DNA of 64,000 nt, from positions 4,358,588-4,422,587 of the forward strand of contig NZ_CP056199.1 of NCBI RefSeq assembly GCF_013782625.1, written 5' to 3'. Position 1 is the first letter of the stretch. Each line of letters starts with the position of its first letter. The translations under genes and the position numbers were made by a program. This DNA is from Enterobacter sp. RHBSTW-00994. GTDB taxonomy: Bacteria > Pseudomonadota > Gammaproteobacteria > Enterobacterales > Enterobacteriaceae. Positions 46,385 through 58,514 of this stretch are shown in pieces. The notes beneath the pieces are model-generated. The model had not been told where the DNA came from. It did not search any database and was given only the letters and a program-made list of their open reading frames with translations.

Positions 46385-47242
46385 TTAATGCGTTGAATAT
46401 GGCGTCTCGACGCGATCGAGAAACAGCGTGGCGGCGAGCAAATCCGCCGCACCTCCTGGCGAAGCGTTAAGTGCAAGCATCTGGCGATCGAGTTCAGCCA
46501 GCGCGCGTTGGCCTTCAGGCTGAGCCGTACCTCCGGCGCGAAGCACTGCCCGAGCGCCGTCTTGCATGACATCCAGCCCTTCCAGCCCGGCACGAGACAG
46601 CACGCAGGTGTCCGTCAGGGACGTCATGATCGCCATCAGGGCATCGAGCCTGGCGTGCGCTTCACTGCTGCCGTTCAGACGGCTCAGACGAAGCTGCGGC
46701 AATGCGCGTTGTAAAATATGCGGAAACGCCTGCTGAGCCTCTTCACGCGCGCCCGGTACACGGTAGCGGTGCGTCGCACGAAGACCTTTGCTAAACACTT
46801 TCGGCGCGGCATCATCCGGAAGCATTGCCAGGGCCGCTGCGGTTTCCGCCACGGCCTGCGCGCGAGCATTTCCCCCCAACATCGCCACGGCACTCACCAG
46901 TAATCCCAGTGCCCAGATTGCACCACGGTGGGTATTAACGCCTTCCGTGACCACCATCATCTGCTGTTCGCCTTCGCGGCCAAGCCGACCAACGGTTTGC
47001 CGGAGCGCAATGTCTGCCGGACGCTGCCAGCTTTGTTGCGCCAGTGCCTGAAACGTGGGGGTCAGGCTGTGTGCGGAACGCTCCATTAACGCGAGCGTTA
47101 AATCGTGGTGCGCGCCGTTCCCCCGACTGTCCACCAGACCGGGCTTCGGGCTTAATCGTGCTTCGTCAATCAGACACTGCGTGGCGGTTCGCGCCAGCCA
47201 TTCCGCACCGCCTTCAACCTGAATCTGGGGCAGAAGTTTCAT
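46385..47242 (-). CDS. mdcB: Triphosphoribosyl-dephospho-CoA synthase MdcB
   Basis: CitG-family enzyme that makes 2'-(5''-triphosphoribosyl)-3'-dephospho-CoA from ATP and dephospho-CoA, the precursor of the MdcC prosthetic group. The ATG at 47242 gives 285 residues and overlaps the mdcA stop (TAATG); the longer frame runs inside mdcA. Family blocks: SPKPGLVDSRGNGAHHD and GVNTHRGAIWALG. Confidence 0.94.
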   Translation of the reverse strand: MKLLPQIQVEGGAEWLARTATQCLIDEARLSPKPGLVDSRGNGAHHDLTLALMERSAHSLTPTFQALAQQSWQRPADIALRQTVGRLGREGEQQMMVVTEGVNTHRGAIWALGLLVSAVAMLGGNARAQAVAETAAALAMLPDDAAPKVFSKGLRATHRYRVPGAREEAQQAFPHILQRALPQLRLSRLNGSSEAHARLDALMAIMTSLTDTCVLSRAGLEGLDVMQDGARAVLRAGGTAQPEGQRALAELDRQMLALNASPGGAADLLAATLFLDRVETPYSTH

Positions 47243-48897
47243 TACCAGCTCCGGAATTTCGCAGGTGGGTTGTAGAGACCGCCAGACCATTCCACCAGGT
47301 CAGAAACACTGCCAGCGGCCAGCAGGGAACGGGTGGCGTCAGTGCGGCGAATGCCCATATCTTCCGGGTAAACCACTTTGCCGCTTTGACGCAGCGCGGC
47401 GACGCGTTTGGCATCTACACCCAGGCCGATATCGGTGATGCCCGCAACGGCTGCAACCATCGCCCGGCGCTCGTCGAGATCCTTCGCACGGTAAAGGTAA
47501 GCAATCCCCTCTTCCGTCAGAACGTGGGTCACGTCATCGCCATAAATCATTACGGGAGCCAGTGGCATACCGGAGGCTTTCGCGACCTCGACTGCGTCGA
47601 GTTTTTCCACGAAGGTCGGTTTCACACCAGCCTGGAACGTTTCAACCATCTGCACGACCAGCTTTTTACCTCGCTGCATCGGGTCCGGTTCGGTGATCAT
47701 ATTCAGCCATGCCGGGGTAGCATGACGACGACCGTGCGGATCGTGCCCCATATTTGGTGCACCACCGAAGCCAGACAAACGCCCCCGAGTCACCGTTGAG
47801 GAGTTAGCGTAGCCATCAACTTGCAGGGTCGAACCAATGAACATATCAACAGCATACTGGCCAGCCAGTTGGCAGAACGCGCGGTTGGAACGCATAGAGC
47901 CATCTGCGCCGGTAAAGAACACATCCGGACGAGCACGGATATACTCTTCCATCCCCAGCTCACCACCGAAGCAGTGCACGCTCTCAACCCAGCCGCTTTC
48001 AATCGCCGGGATCAACGTTGGATGCGGGTTCAGTGTCCAGTGTTTACAGATTTTGCCTTTCAAGCCGAGCTGTTCGCCGTAAGTCGGCAGCAGAAGCTCA
48101 ATTGCGGCGGTGTTAAAACCGATCCCGTGGTTCAGAGACTGTACCTGGTGCTCCGCATAGATACCTTTGATGGCCATCATCGCCATCAGGATATGTTCCT
48201 GTTTGATCAGGCGCGGATCGCGGGTAAACAGCGGTTCGATAAAGAACGGTTTATCCGCCACCACCACGTAGTCGATCCAGGAACCAGGAATATCCACGCG
48301 CGGCAGGTCACACTCGTCGTCCACCAGCTCGTTCACCTGTGCGATGACGATCCCGTCGTGAAACGCCGCAGCTTCAACCAGTGCTGGGGTATCTTCTGTA
48401 CTGGCCCCTGTGTAAAGGTTGCCTTTGCGGTCCGCTTTAAACCCGGCAATCAGCGCCACATTGGGCGAGAGATCAACGTACAGGCGAGAATAAAGTTCGA
48501 TGTAGGTATGGATTGCACCGATTTCGAGTTGCCCATCTTCCAGCAACTGCGAAATACGCAGGCTTTGGGTCCCGGAGAAGGAGAAGTCCAGCTTGCGGGC
48601 GATCCCTTTTTCAAAGATATCCAGATGCTCACTGCGACCGACGCTTGGCATGATCATATGCAGGTCATGCACGATTTGCGGGTTCACTTCAGCCAGTGAG
48701 CGAGACAGAAAGTCTGCCTGCTTCTGGTTGTTGCCTTCCAGTACGACTTTGTCGCCTGGCGCGATCAGTTTTTCCAGCATGGCGACAAGGTCGCCGGTTG
48801 GCAGTACCTTGCCCTGCACCGGGACAGAAGCCAGACGGCGCGCTTTCTCAGTGCGTCGAGTGTTCCATGCCCGGGCGGGTGTTTGCCCAGATAACAT
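47242..48897 (-). CDS. mdcA: Malonate decarboxylase alpha subunit MdcA
   Basis: The acetyl-S-ACP:malonate ACP transferase: it swaps acetate for malonate on MdcC so that the complex turns over. It has 551 residues, close to the family's usual 550, with GDKVVLEGNNQKQADFLS near the N-terminus and the CoA-transferase-like core FGGAPNMGHDPHGRRHATP. AGGAGG precedes the ATG. First gene of the operon; upstream is a 257-bp region shared with divergent yheT. Confidence 0.97.
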   Translation of the reverse strand: MLSGQTPARAWNTRRTEKARRLASVPVQGKVLPTGDLVAMLEKLIAPGDKVVLEGNNQKQADFLSRSLAEVNPQIVHDLHMIMPSVGRSEHLDIFEKGIARKLDFSFSGTQSLRISQLLEDGQLEIGAIHTYIELYSRLYVDLSPNVALIAGFKADRKGNLYTGASTEDTPALVEAAAFHDGIVIAQVNELVDDECDLPRVDIPGSWIDYVVVADKPFFIEPLFTRDPRLIKQEHILMAMMAIKGIYAEHQVQSLNHGIGFNTAAIELLLPTYGEQLGLKGKICKHWTLNPHPTLIPAIESGWVESVHCFGGELGMEEYIRARPDVFFTGADGSMRSNRAFCQLAGQYAVDMFIGSTLQVDGYANSSTVTRGRLSGFGGAPNMGHDPHGRRHATPAWLNMITEPDPMQRGKKLVVQMVETFQAGVKPTFVEKLDAVEVAKASGMPLAPVMIYGDDVTHVLTEEGIAYLYRAKDLDERRAMVAAVAGITDIGLGVDAKRVAALRQSGKVVYPEDMGIRRTDATRSLLAAGSVSDLVEWSGGLYNPPAKFRSW

Positions 48898-49029
48898 TAT
48901 TAACCTCCTGATTCAGCACATCATTTTGATTTGCTTAACGCTGAGTAAAGTCTGCACTCTGGTGAGAAAGGCATCAATTAAGCGTAGAGAGAAATCGTTA
49001 GCCTGAGAGTAATAATCAGCGTAAGGATT

Positions 49030-49045
49030 TGTGATCGGGATCATT
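49030..49045. promoter_or_regulatory. Candidate CRP site between mdcA and yheT
   Basis: TGTGATCGGGATCATT has a perfect left half-site TGTGA and a partial right half (TCATT for TCACA), with A/T-rich flanks. Its centre is about 140 bp before mdcA and 117 bp before yheT. Catabolite control of malonate use would make sense, but the site is a by-eye match. The rest of 48898-49154 shows no clear promoter hexamer pair. Confidence 0.4.
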
Positions 49046-49154
49046 TCACGATGCGGAAATTGCTGAATCAGAGGTAAACGCCCCTCGTTTTCATAAACAG
49101 GGTACAATTCGGAAGGTATAGTAAATGACAGACAAGAATTAACATCGCACCGTT

Positions 49155-50177
49155 ATGACCCAAATAATTCCATCCGACTTCGACATCGCGTCCGAAGAAA
49201 GCGCAGAGTTCGTGCCCATGCGTGGTGTGGCAAACCGCCACCTGCAAACCATGCTGCCGCGCCTGATTCGCCGCAAGCTACAGTTCACACCGCACTGGCA
49301 ACGCCTGGATTTACCCGACAGTGACTTTTTGGATCTCGCCTGGAGCGAAGAGCCTGAGCAGGCCCGGCATAAACCACGTCTGGTGGTATTTCATGGGCTG
49401 GAGGGCAGCTTGTACAGCCCCTACGCGCACGGTTTGATCCAGGCGGCAAAAGCGCGTGGCTGGCTTGGCGTGGTGATGCATTTTCGCGGATGCAGCGGCG
49501 AACCCAATCGCCAGAACCGGATTTACCATTCCGGCGAAACCGAAGACGGCACAGGGTTTTTACGCTGGCTGAATGAGCATTTTGGCCGCGTACCTACCGC
49601 AGCAGTAGGCTACTCGCTGGGCGGAAACATGCTCGCCTGTTTGCTGGCAAAAGAAGGCGCGTCGGTTCCGTTGGATGCCGCCGTGATTGTCTCTGCACCG
49701 TTCATGCTGGAGCAGTGCAGCTACCATATGGAAAAGGGCTTTTCACGCGTTTATCAGCGCTACTTGCTCAACCTGCTGAAAGCCAACGCGGCACGTAAAC
49801 TGAAAGCCTACCCGGACACATTGCCGGTCAGCCTGCGTCAACTGAAAAAAGTGCGTCGTATCCGCGAGTTTGACGATCTGATCACTGCCAAGATCCACGG
49901 TTTTGCCGATGCGATTGACTATTATCGTCAGTGCAGCGCCATGCCGTTGCTCAGCAAAATAACCCAACCCACGCTGATCATTCATGCCAAAGATGACCCC
50001 TTTATGGATCATCACTCCATACCCGCGCAGGAATATCTGCCCGCCAATGTGCAATATCAACTGACCGAGCATGGCGGCCATGTCGGTTTTGTTGGCGGCA
50101 CGCTCAGACATCCCCGGATGTGGCTGGAGACACGTATTCCTGACTGGTTAACCTCTTATCTGGAAAGCGCAAAATGA
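49155..50177 (+). CDS. yheT: Alpha/beta-hydrolase YheT
   Basis: A 340-residue alpha/beta-hydrolase of the YheT/ABHD1-3 family. Nucleophile elbow GYSLGG (Ser near 154), oxyanion-region [10 protein letters not shown], acid D near 279 (AKDDPF) and His in EHGGHVGF form the expected triad. The substrate is unknown. No strong ribosome site precedes the ATG. Followed by yheU with a 4-nt overlap. Confidence 0.94.
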   Translation: MTQIIPSDFDIASEESAEFVPMRGVANRHLQTMLPRLIRRKLQFTPHWQRLDLPDSDFLDLAWSEEPEQARHKPRLVVFHGLEGSLYSPYAHGLIQAAKARGWLGVVMHFRGCSGEPNRQNRIYHSGETEDGTGFLRWLNEHFGRVPTAAVGYSLGGNMLACLLAKEGASVPLDAAVIVSAPFMLEQCSYHMEKGFSRVYQRYLLNLLKANAARKLKAYPDTLPVSLRQLKKVRRIREFDDLITAKIHGFADAIDYYRQCSAMPLLSKITQPTLIIHAKDDPFMDHHSIPAQEYLPANVQYQLTEHGGHVGFVGGTLRHPRMWLETRIPDWLTSYLESAK

Positions 50178-50392
50178 TTATTCCCTGGCAGGATCTGGCT
50201 CCCGAAACGCTCGATAATCTGATTGAAAGCTTTGTGTTGCGTGAAGGCACAGATTATGGTGAACATGAACATTCGCTTGAACAAAAGGTCGCCGATGTGA
50301 AGCGCCAGTTGAAAAGTGGCGATGTAGTGCTGGTGTGGTCCGAATTGCACGAAACGGTCAATATCATGCCCCGCAACGCGCTTCATGGCTGA
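50174..50392 (+). CDS. yheU: UPF0270 family protein YheU
   Basis: A 72-residue protein of the UPF0270 family ([18 protein letters not shown] start, acidic/basic, no Cys). Function unknown. It overlaps yheT by 4 nt (ATGA), and prkB starts 30 nt downstream, so the three likely form one operon. Confidence 0.94.
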   Translation: MIIPWQDLAPETLDNLIESFVLREGTDYGEHEHSLEQKVADVKRQLKSGDVVLVWSELHETVNIMPRNALHG

Positions 50393-50422
50393 CCGTTAAA
50401 CCTTTCCAGTCAGGGAGTTGCT

Positions 50423-51292
50423 ATGTCTGCCAGACATCCGGTTATTGCCGTTACAGGTTCGAGTGGGGCAGGAACAACCACCACCAGCCTCGCCTTTCGC
50501 AAGATTTTCGCGCAACTGAACTTACGGGCAGCCGAAGTCGAAGGGGACAGTTTCCATCGCTATACTCGCCCTGAAATGGATATGGCCATTCGCAAGGCTC
50601 GCGATCTCGGTAAACATATCAGCTACTTTGGGCCTGATGCTAACGACTTCGGCCTGCTTGAGCAGACATTTCATGCGTACGGGCAAACAGGTAAAGGGCA
50701 ATCCCGTAAGTATCTGCATACCTATGATGAAGCCGTCCCCTGGAATCAGGTTCCCGGCACGTTCACGCCATGGCAACCGCTTCCTGAACCAACCGACGTG
50801 CTCTTTTATGAAGGCTTGCACGGCGGTGTGGTCACACCACATCACAACGTGGCGCGACATGTGGATTTGCTGGTCGGCGTGGTTCCTATCGTCAACCTGG
50901 AGTGGATCCAAAAGCTCACACGCGATACCAGCGAACGCGGTCATTCCCGTGAAGCCGTGATGGATTCGGTCGTGCGTTCGATGGAGGATTACATCAACTT
51001 CCTGACGCCGCAGTTCTCGCGTACGCACATCAACTTCCAGCGCGTCCCGACGGTCGATACCTCCAACCCTTTTGCGGCCAAAAGTATTCCTTCTCTGGAT
51101 GAGAGTTTTGTAGTGATTCACTTCCGAAATCTGGAAGGTATTGATTACCCCTGGCTGCTTGCAATGTTGCAGGGCTCGTTTATTTCCCACATGAATACAT
51201 TGGTGGTTCCGGGCGGGAAAATGGGGCTGGCGATGGAGTTGATCATGACGCCGCTGGTCGAGCGACTGATGGAAGGGAAGAAGATCGCATGA
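50423..51292 (+). CDS. prkB: Phosphoribulokinase-family protein PrkB
   Basis: A 289-residue homologue of proteobacterial Calvin-cycle phosphoribulokinase. Blocks shared with Rhodobacter PRK are the P-loop GSSGAGTTTTS (with Thr in place of the usual Lys, as in true PRKs), VEGDSFHRY, FYEGLHGGVV, VVPIVNLEWIQK and QRVPTVDTSNPF. No RuBisCO gene is in the window and enterobacteria normally lack it, so the physiological substrate is unknown. GGGAG precedes the start. Confidence 0.93.
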   Translation: MSARHPVIAVTGSSGAGTTTTSLAFRKIFAQLNLRAAEVEGDSFHRYTRPEMDMAIRKARDLGKHISYFGPDANDFGLLEQTFHAYGQTGKGQSRKYLHTYDEAVPWNQVPGTFTPWQPLPEPTDVLFYEGLHGGVVTPHHNVARHVDLLVGVVPIVNLEWIQKLTRDTSERGHSREAVMDSVVRSMEDYINFLTPQFSRTHINFQRVPTVDTSNPFAAKSIPSLDESFVVIHFRNLEGIDYPWLLAMLQGSFISHMNTLVVPGGKMGLAMELIMTPLVERLMEGKKIA

Positions 51293-51299
51293 ACATTTC

Positions 51300-51340
51300 C
51301 CCTCTCCGCAGGGAGAGGGTCCGGATGAGGGCATCAACGT
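51300..51340. repeat. REP-like hairpin repeat after prkB
   Basis: CCCTCTCC (51300-51307) pairs with GGAGAGGG (51312-51319), followed by TCCGGATGAGGGCATC. This CCCTCTCC...GAGAGGG...GATGAGGGC layout is a family of short dispersed repeats common between genes in gamma-proteobacteria. It lies between convergent prkB and yhfA. Confidence 0.65.
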
Positions 51341-51359
51341 GCATGATGCCCAACACACA

Positions 51360-51764
51360 TCAGGCTTCAATCACTTCGTAGGAATGCGTGATATTTACCG
51401 CTTTTTCCAGCATTAACGCCACAGAGCAGTATTTCTCAGCAGAAAGATCAACCGCGCGTGATACTGCCGCATCCTTCAGATCTTTACCGGTGACAATAAA
51501 ATGCAGATTGATGTGCGTAAACAGGCGCGGCGCTTCTTCACGACGCTCTGATGTCAGCTTAACTTCGCAATCTGTCACGTCATGACGACCTTTTTGCAGA
51601 ATAGATACCACGTCAATTGCGCTGCATCCACCCGCCGCCATCAGCACCATCTCCATCGGACTTGGTGCTTTATCGCCGGAGTTACCATCCATCAAAATCT
51701 GGTGTCCAGAAGCGGATTCGCCCAGGAATGTTAAACCTTCAACCCATTTCACACGCGCTTGCAT
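51360..51764 (-). CDS. yhfA: OsmC family protein YhfA
   Basis: A 134-residue OsmC/Ohr-fold protein. The ATG at 51764 (MQARVKWVEGLTF) is preferred because GGAG lies 9 nt before it and the length equals E. coli YhfA; a closer ATG two codons upstream has poor spacing. The two conserved cysteines are in AAGGCSAIDV and EKYCSVALM. Peroxidase activity is a family inference only. Divergent from crp. Confidence 0.93.
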   Translation of the reverse strand: MQARVKWVEGLTFLGESASGHQILMDGNSGDKAPSPMEMVLMAAGGCSAIDVVSILQKGRHDVTDCEVKLTSERREEAPRLFTHINLHFIVTGKDLKDAAVSRAVDLSAEKYCSVALMLEKAVNITHSYEVIEA

Positions 51765-52073
51765 ATTCATTAACTCCAACGTTGCATTTTTGGTGACAGA
51801 TTACGCGTGCGTTACAATTCTCGCAACGGAAGGCGACCTGCATCATGCTGAAGCGAGACACCAGGAGACACGCGGCAAAAGCTATGCTAAAACACTCGGG
51901 ATGCTACAGTAATGCATTGACGTTACACATGTATGCAGAGGACATCAAACTTTACTGGCTGCGAATATTACGACAGCCGACTTCCCAGGTATGGGTAAGA
52001 ATTCGATTGCAACCCCAGAGTCCGGATGCATCTTATGACTCTGGTGACAGCTTATAACAGAGGATAACAGCGC
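51765..52073. promoter_or_regulatory. yhfA-crp divergent regulatory region
   Basis: No gene is seen in this 309-nt stretch. A TATGCT -10-like hexamer (51883-51888) would give a crp transcript with a leader of about 180 nt. TGCAGAGGACATCAAA (51934-51949) aligns with the E. coli site at which CRP represses itself and activates the divergent transcript. An 8-bp stem CCAGAGTC/GACTCTGG (52015-52022 and 52037-52044) lies in the leader shortly before crp. Confidence 0.65.
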
Positions 52074-52706
52074 ATGGTGCTTGGCAAACCGCAAACAGAC
52101 CCGACTCTCGAATGGTTCTTGTCTCATTGCCACATTCATAAGTACCCATCGAAGAGCACGCTGATTCACCAGGGTGAAAAAGCGGAAACGTTGTATTACA
52201 TCGTCAAAGGCTCGGTGGCAGTGCTGATCAAAGATGAAGAAGGGAAAGAGATGATCCTTTCTTATCTGAACCAGGGCGATTTCATCGGCGAGCTGGGCCT
52301 GTTTGAAGAAGGCCAGGAACGCAGTGCCTGGGTTCGTGCAAAAACCGCATGTGAAGTGGCTGAAATCTCCTACAAGAAATTCCGTCAGTTGATCCAGGTT
52401 AACCCTGACATCCTGATGCGTCTTTCTTCGCAGATGGCTCGCCGTCTGCAGGTCACGTCTGAGAAAGTGGGTAACCTCGCCTTCCTGGACGTAACAGGCC
52501 GTATTGCACAGACGCTGCTGAACCTGGCGAAACAACCTGATGCAATGACCCACCCGGACGGTATGCAAATTAAAATCACCCGCCAGGAAATTGGTCAGAT
52601 TGTCGGCTGTTCTCGTGAAACGGTTGGCCGTATCCTGAAAATGCTGGAAGACCAGAACCTGATCTCCGCACACGGTAAAACCATCGTGGTTTACGGAACC
52701 CGTTAA
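52074..52706 (+). CDS. crp: cAMP receptor protein CRP
   Basis: Global transcription regulator that binds cAMP and controls catabolic genes. It has 210 residues, identical in length to E. coli. The cyclic-nucleotide domain shows [22 protein letters not shown] (first 20: the phosphate-binding cassette) with E/R contacts, then the dimer helix, and the helix-turn-helix [15 protein letters not shown] (about 178-192) holding DNA contacts R181, E182 and R186. Followed by a strong terminator. Confidence 0.99.
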   Translation: MVLGKPQTDPTLEWFLSHCHIHKYPSKSTLIHQGEKAETLYYIVKGSVAVLIKDEEGKEMILSYLNQGDFIGELGLFEEGQERSAWVRAKTACEVAEISYKKFRQLIQVNPDILMRLSSQMARRLQVTSEKVGNLAFLDVTGRIAQTLLNLAKQPDAMTHPDGMQIKITRQEIGQIVGCSRETVGRILKMLEDQNLISAHGKTIVVYGTR

Positions 52707-52713
52707 TTCCGGT

Positions 52714-52750
52714 AAAACGGCGTGCCATCGCAAGGTGTCACGCCGTTTTT
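52714..52750 (+). terminator. crp terminator
   Basis: AAAACGGCGTG (52714-52724) pairs with CACGCCGTTTT (52739-52749), then continues in T. It starts 8 nt after the crp stop. It rules out the upstream GTG start of the yhfK frame, which would lie within this hairpin. Confidence 0.92.
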
Positions 52751-52763
52751 GTCTCTATCCCCC

Positions 52764-56089
<3,326 letters not shown>

Positions 56090-56101
56090 TCACATTAATT
56101 G

Positions 56102-56136
56102 TGAAAATATAATCACGAAATATGCATAAAAAATCA
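56102..56136. promoter_or_regulatory. Paired ARG boxes (ArgR operator) of argD
   Basis: TGAAAATATAATCA (56102-56115) and TGCATAAAAAATCA (56123-56136) each match the TGAATnnnnATTCA palindrome at 8 of 10 positions. Their centres are 21 bp apart, the spacing used by ArgR hexamers. They lie 34-68 bp before the argD start. Confidence 0.78.
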
Positions 56137-56154
56137 CAACAAGGCAATAGATAT

Positions 56155-56718
56155 TCAGCGATTGAGGAAATTCGCCAGAAGCTGATGTCCCTGCTCGCTC
56201 AGAATGCTCTCCGGGTGGAATTGCACACCTTCAAGATCCCATTCGCGGTGGCGAATACCCATGATCTCCTGTGTGTCGCTCCAGGCCGTCACGTCAAAAC
56301 AGGTGGGAAGCGTGGGCGGATCGATCACCAGGGAGTGATAACGGGTAACGGTGAGCGGATTATTCAGGCCACGGAACACCCCCATTCCGGTATGTGTTAT
56401 CGGCGACGTTTTGCCATGCATCACCTTCGCCGCACGAACAATCGTTGCCCCGAATGCCTGAGCAATAGCCTGATGCCCCAGACATACTCCCAGAATGGGC
56501 AACTTACCGGAAAAATGGCGGATGACATCCAGCGAAATACCGGATTCAGACGGTGTACAGGGTCCTGGTGAAATGACAATCTTCTGCGGGGCAAGGGCTT
56601 CTGTTTCTGCCAGTGTCAGTTCGTCGTTGCGATGGACGGCCACCTCTGCGCCCAATTCACAAAAATACTGGTAAAGGTTCCAGGTGAAGGAATCATAGTT
56701 ATCAATCAGCAGAATCAT
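56155..56718 (-). CDS. pabA: Aminodeoxychorismate synthase glutaminase subunit PabA
   Basis: Class I glutamine amidotransferase that feeds ammonia to PabB to make 4-amino-4-deoxychorismate for folate. It has 187 residues. The nucleophile is C79 in [10 protein letters not shown], and VQFHPESI (near 165-172) holds the His and Glu of the triad. It lies downstream of fic on the same strand, with a 31-nt gap. Confidence 0.97.
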   Translation of the reverse strand: MILLIDNYDSFTWNLYQYFCELGAEVAVHRNDELTLAETEALAPQKIVISPGPCTPSESGISLDVIRHFSGKLPILGVCLGHQAIAQAFGATIVRAAKVMHGKTSPITHTGMGVFRGLNNPLTVTRYHSLVIDPPTLPTCFDVTAWSDTQEIMGIRHREWDLEGVQFHPESILSEQGHQLLANFLNR

Positions 56719-56749
56719 GGCGGCTCCAGAACAAAAATGCCGCCCTATT

Positions 56750-57352
56750 CTACTCAGTTTCCCGTGCTTCGCTCACTACTTTGGCAAAGATGGTGTTCAG
56801 GGCCGATAAATCCCCCATCGCCCCACTCTGATTGGCTGCCGCCCACGCATCCGGGCTGATATCCCGCCAATTCAGTTGATAGCCTGCGTGGATCGCCAGT
56901 TGCTCAAAGAAGATCCTCTGAACAATGCCGTTCCCGATCCGAAAAGGGTGCAGGACGTTAATTTCACAGTAGTAGTGGCTAAGACGAGCCACAAACTCAC
57001 TTTTCTCAAGCCCGGCCAGATACCCCTCTTCTTCGAGATCCTGCATCAGGCTATTACCCTCTTTCTCGATATAGGCAAAGTGGCAGAATCGGGTATCCCC
57101 CTGGTAAATATCCACTTCGCGGATATCCCCTGCCCAGTCAAAAACGTCCTGGTAGAGATGACGATGAATAGCGCACAGATGAGGTAATCCCCTTGCGGGT
57201 GGCCCCAGATTCAGCGTTGCCACACGCAGGGCCGTCAGCTCATAGGCGGCCTGCGCCAGCCTGTCCACCTGACGGATGTTCAGCCGGTTACGCATCACAT
57301 TCAGCCCAGGATAAAGGTAAGGATCGCGATCGTCGCCATATTTATCGCTCAT
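56750..57352 (-). CDS. fic: Fic domain protein (FicT-type toxin component)
   Basis: A 200-residue Fic-fold protein; Fic enzymes transfer AMP or related groups to target proteins. The ATG at 57352 ([16 protein letters not shown]) is used because it gives the E. coli length. The active loop is [12 protein letters not shown] (135-146): His135, Phe, GNG and Arg are present, but the metal-binding Asp/Glu of HPFx(D/E)GNGR is Ile139, as E. coli has Val. G55, whose change to Arg makes E. coli FicT toxic, is conserved in RGLPHL. It overlaps yhfG by 11 nt. Confidence 0.93.
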   Translation of the reverse strand: MSDKYGDDRDPYLYPGLNVMRNRLNIRQVDRLAQAAYELTALRVATLNLGPPARGLPHLCAIHRHLYQDVFDWAGDIREVDIYQGDTRFCHFAYIEKEGNSLMQDLEEEGYLAGLEKSEFVARLSHYYCEINVLHPFRIGNGIVQRIFFEQLAIHAGYQLNWRDISPDAWAAANQSGAMGDLSALNTIFAKVVSEARETE

Positions 57353-57509
57353 AGTGCCTCCGAAGTTCCTCAAGGCGTTCCTGTGCTGCCTGCGCACTGA
57401 GCGTGACTAACGGGCTCTCGACACCCTCAAGACGGCGGCTGGCCTGAAAATTTGCATTTCGCTGCTGCTCCCAGAGACGGGATTTTTGCTTGTCGGTGAG
57501 TTTTTTCAC
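57342..57509 (-). CDS. yhfG: YhfG (FicA-type antitoxin of Fic)
   Basis: A 55-residue protein not marked by an ATG: translation from GTG at 57509 gives [20 protein letters not shown] and ends [13 protein letters not shown] sits 6-7 nt before the GTG. It carries SRRLEG at 24-29, a perfect match to the (S/T)xxxE(G/N) inhibitory motif of class I Fic antitoxins, where the Glu blocks the ATP site. It precedes and overlaps fic, the usual antitoxin-toxin order. Confidence 0.93.
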   Translation of the reverse strand: MKKLTDKQKSRLWEQQRNANFQASRRLEGVESPLVTLSAQAAQERLEELRRHYER

Positions 57510-57583
57510 TGCACGCCTCCCTGAAGGGGTCCGTTTGCCACAAGTATAAGCAGCAAAACGCGCTTTCGCAGGGAGGGTTAGCG

Positions 57584-57606
57584 GCGCGGGCAGAGGATAC
57601 CCGCGC
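57584..57606. terminator. Stem-loop between ppiA and yhfG
   Basis: GCGCGGG (57584-57590) pairs with CCCGCGC (57600-57606) across a 9-nt loop, 9 nt after the ppiA stop. There is no T run, so intrinsic termination is uncertain. Confidence 0.5.
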
Positions 57607-57614
57607 GAGAAAAC

Positions 57615-58514
<900 letters not shown>

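Noticed and set aside
52722-52763. GTG start that would extend yhfK by 14 codons
   Set aside because: The extension lies inside the crp terminator hairpin and encodes residues absent from the family.
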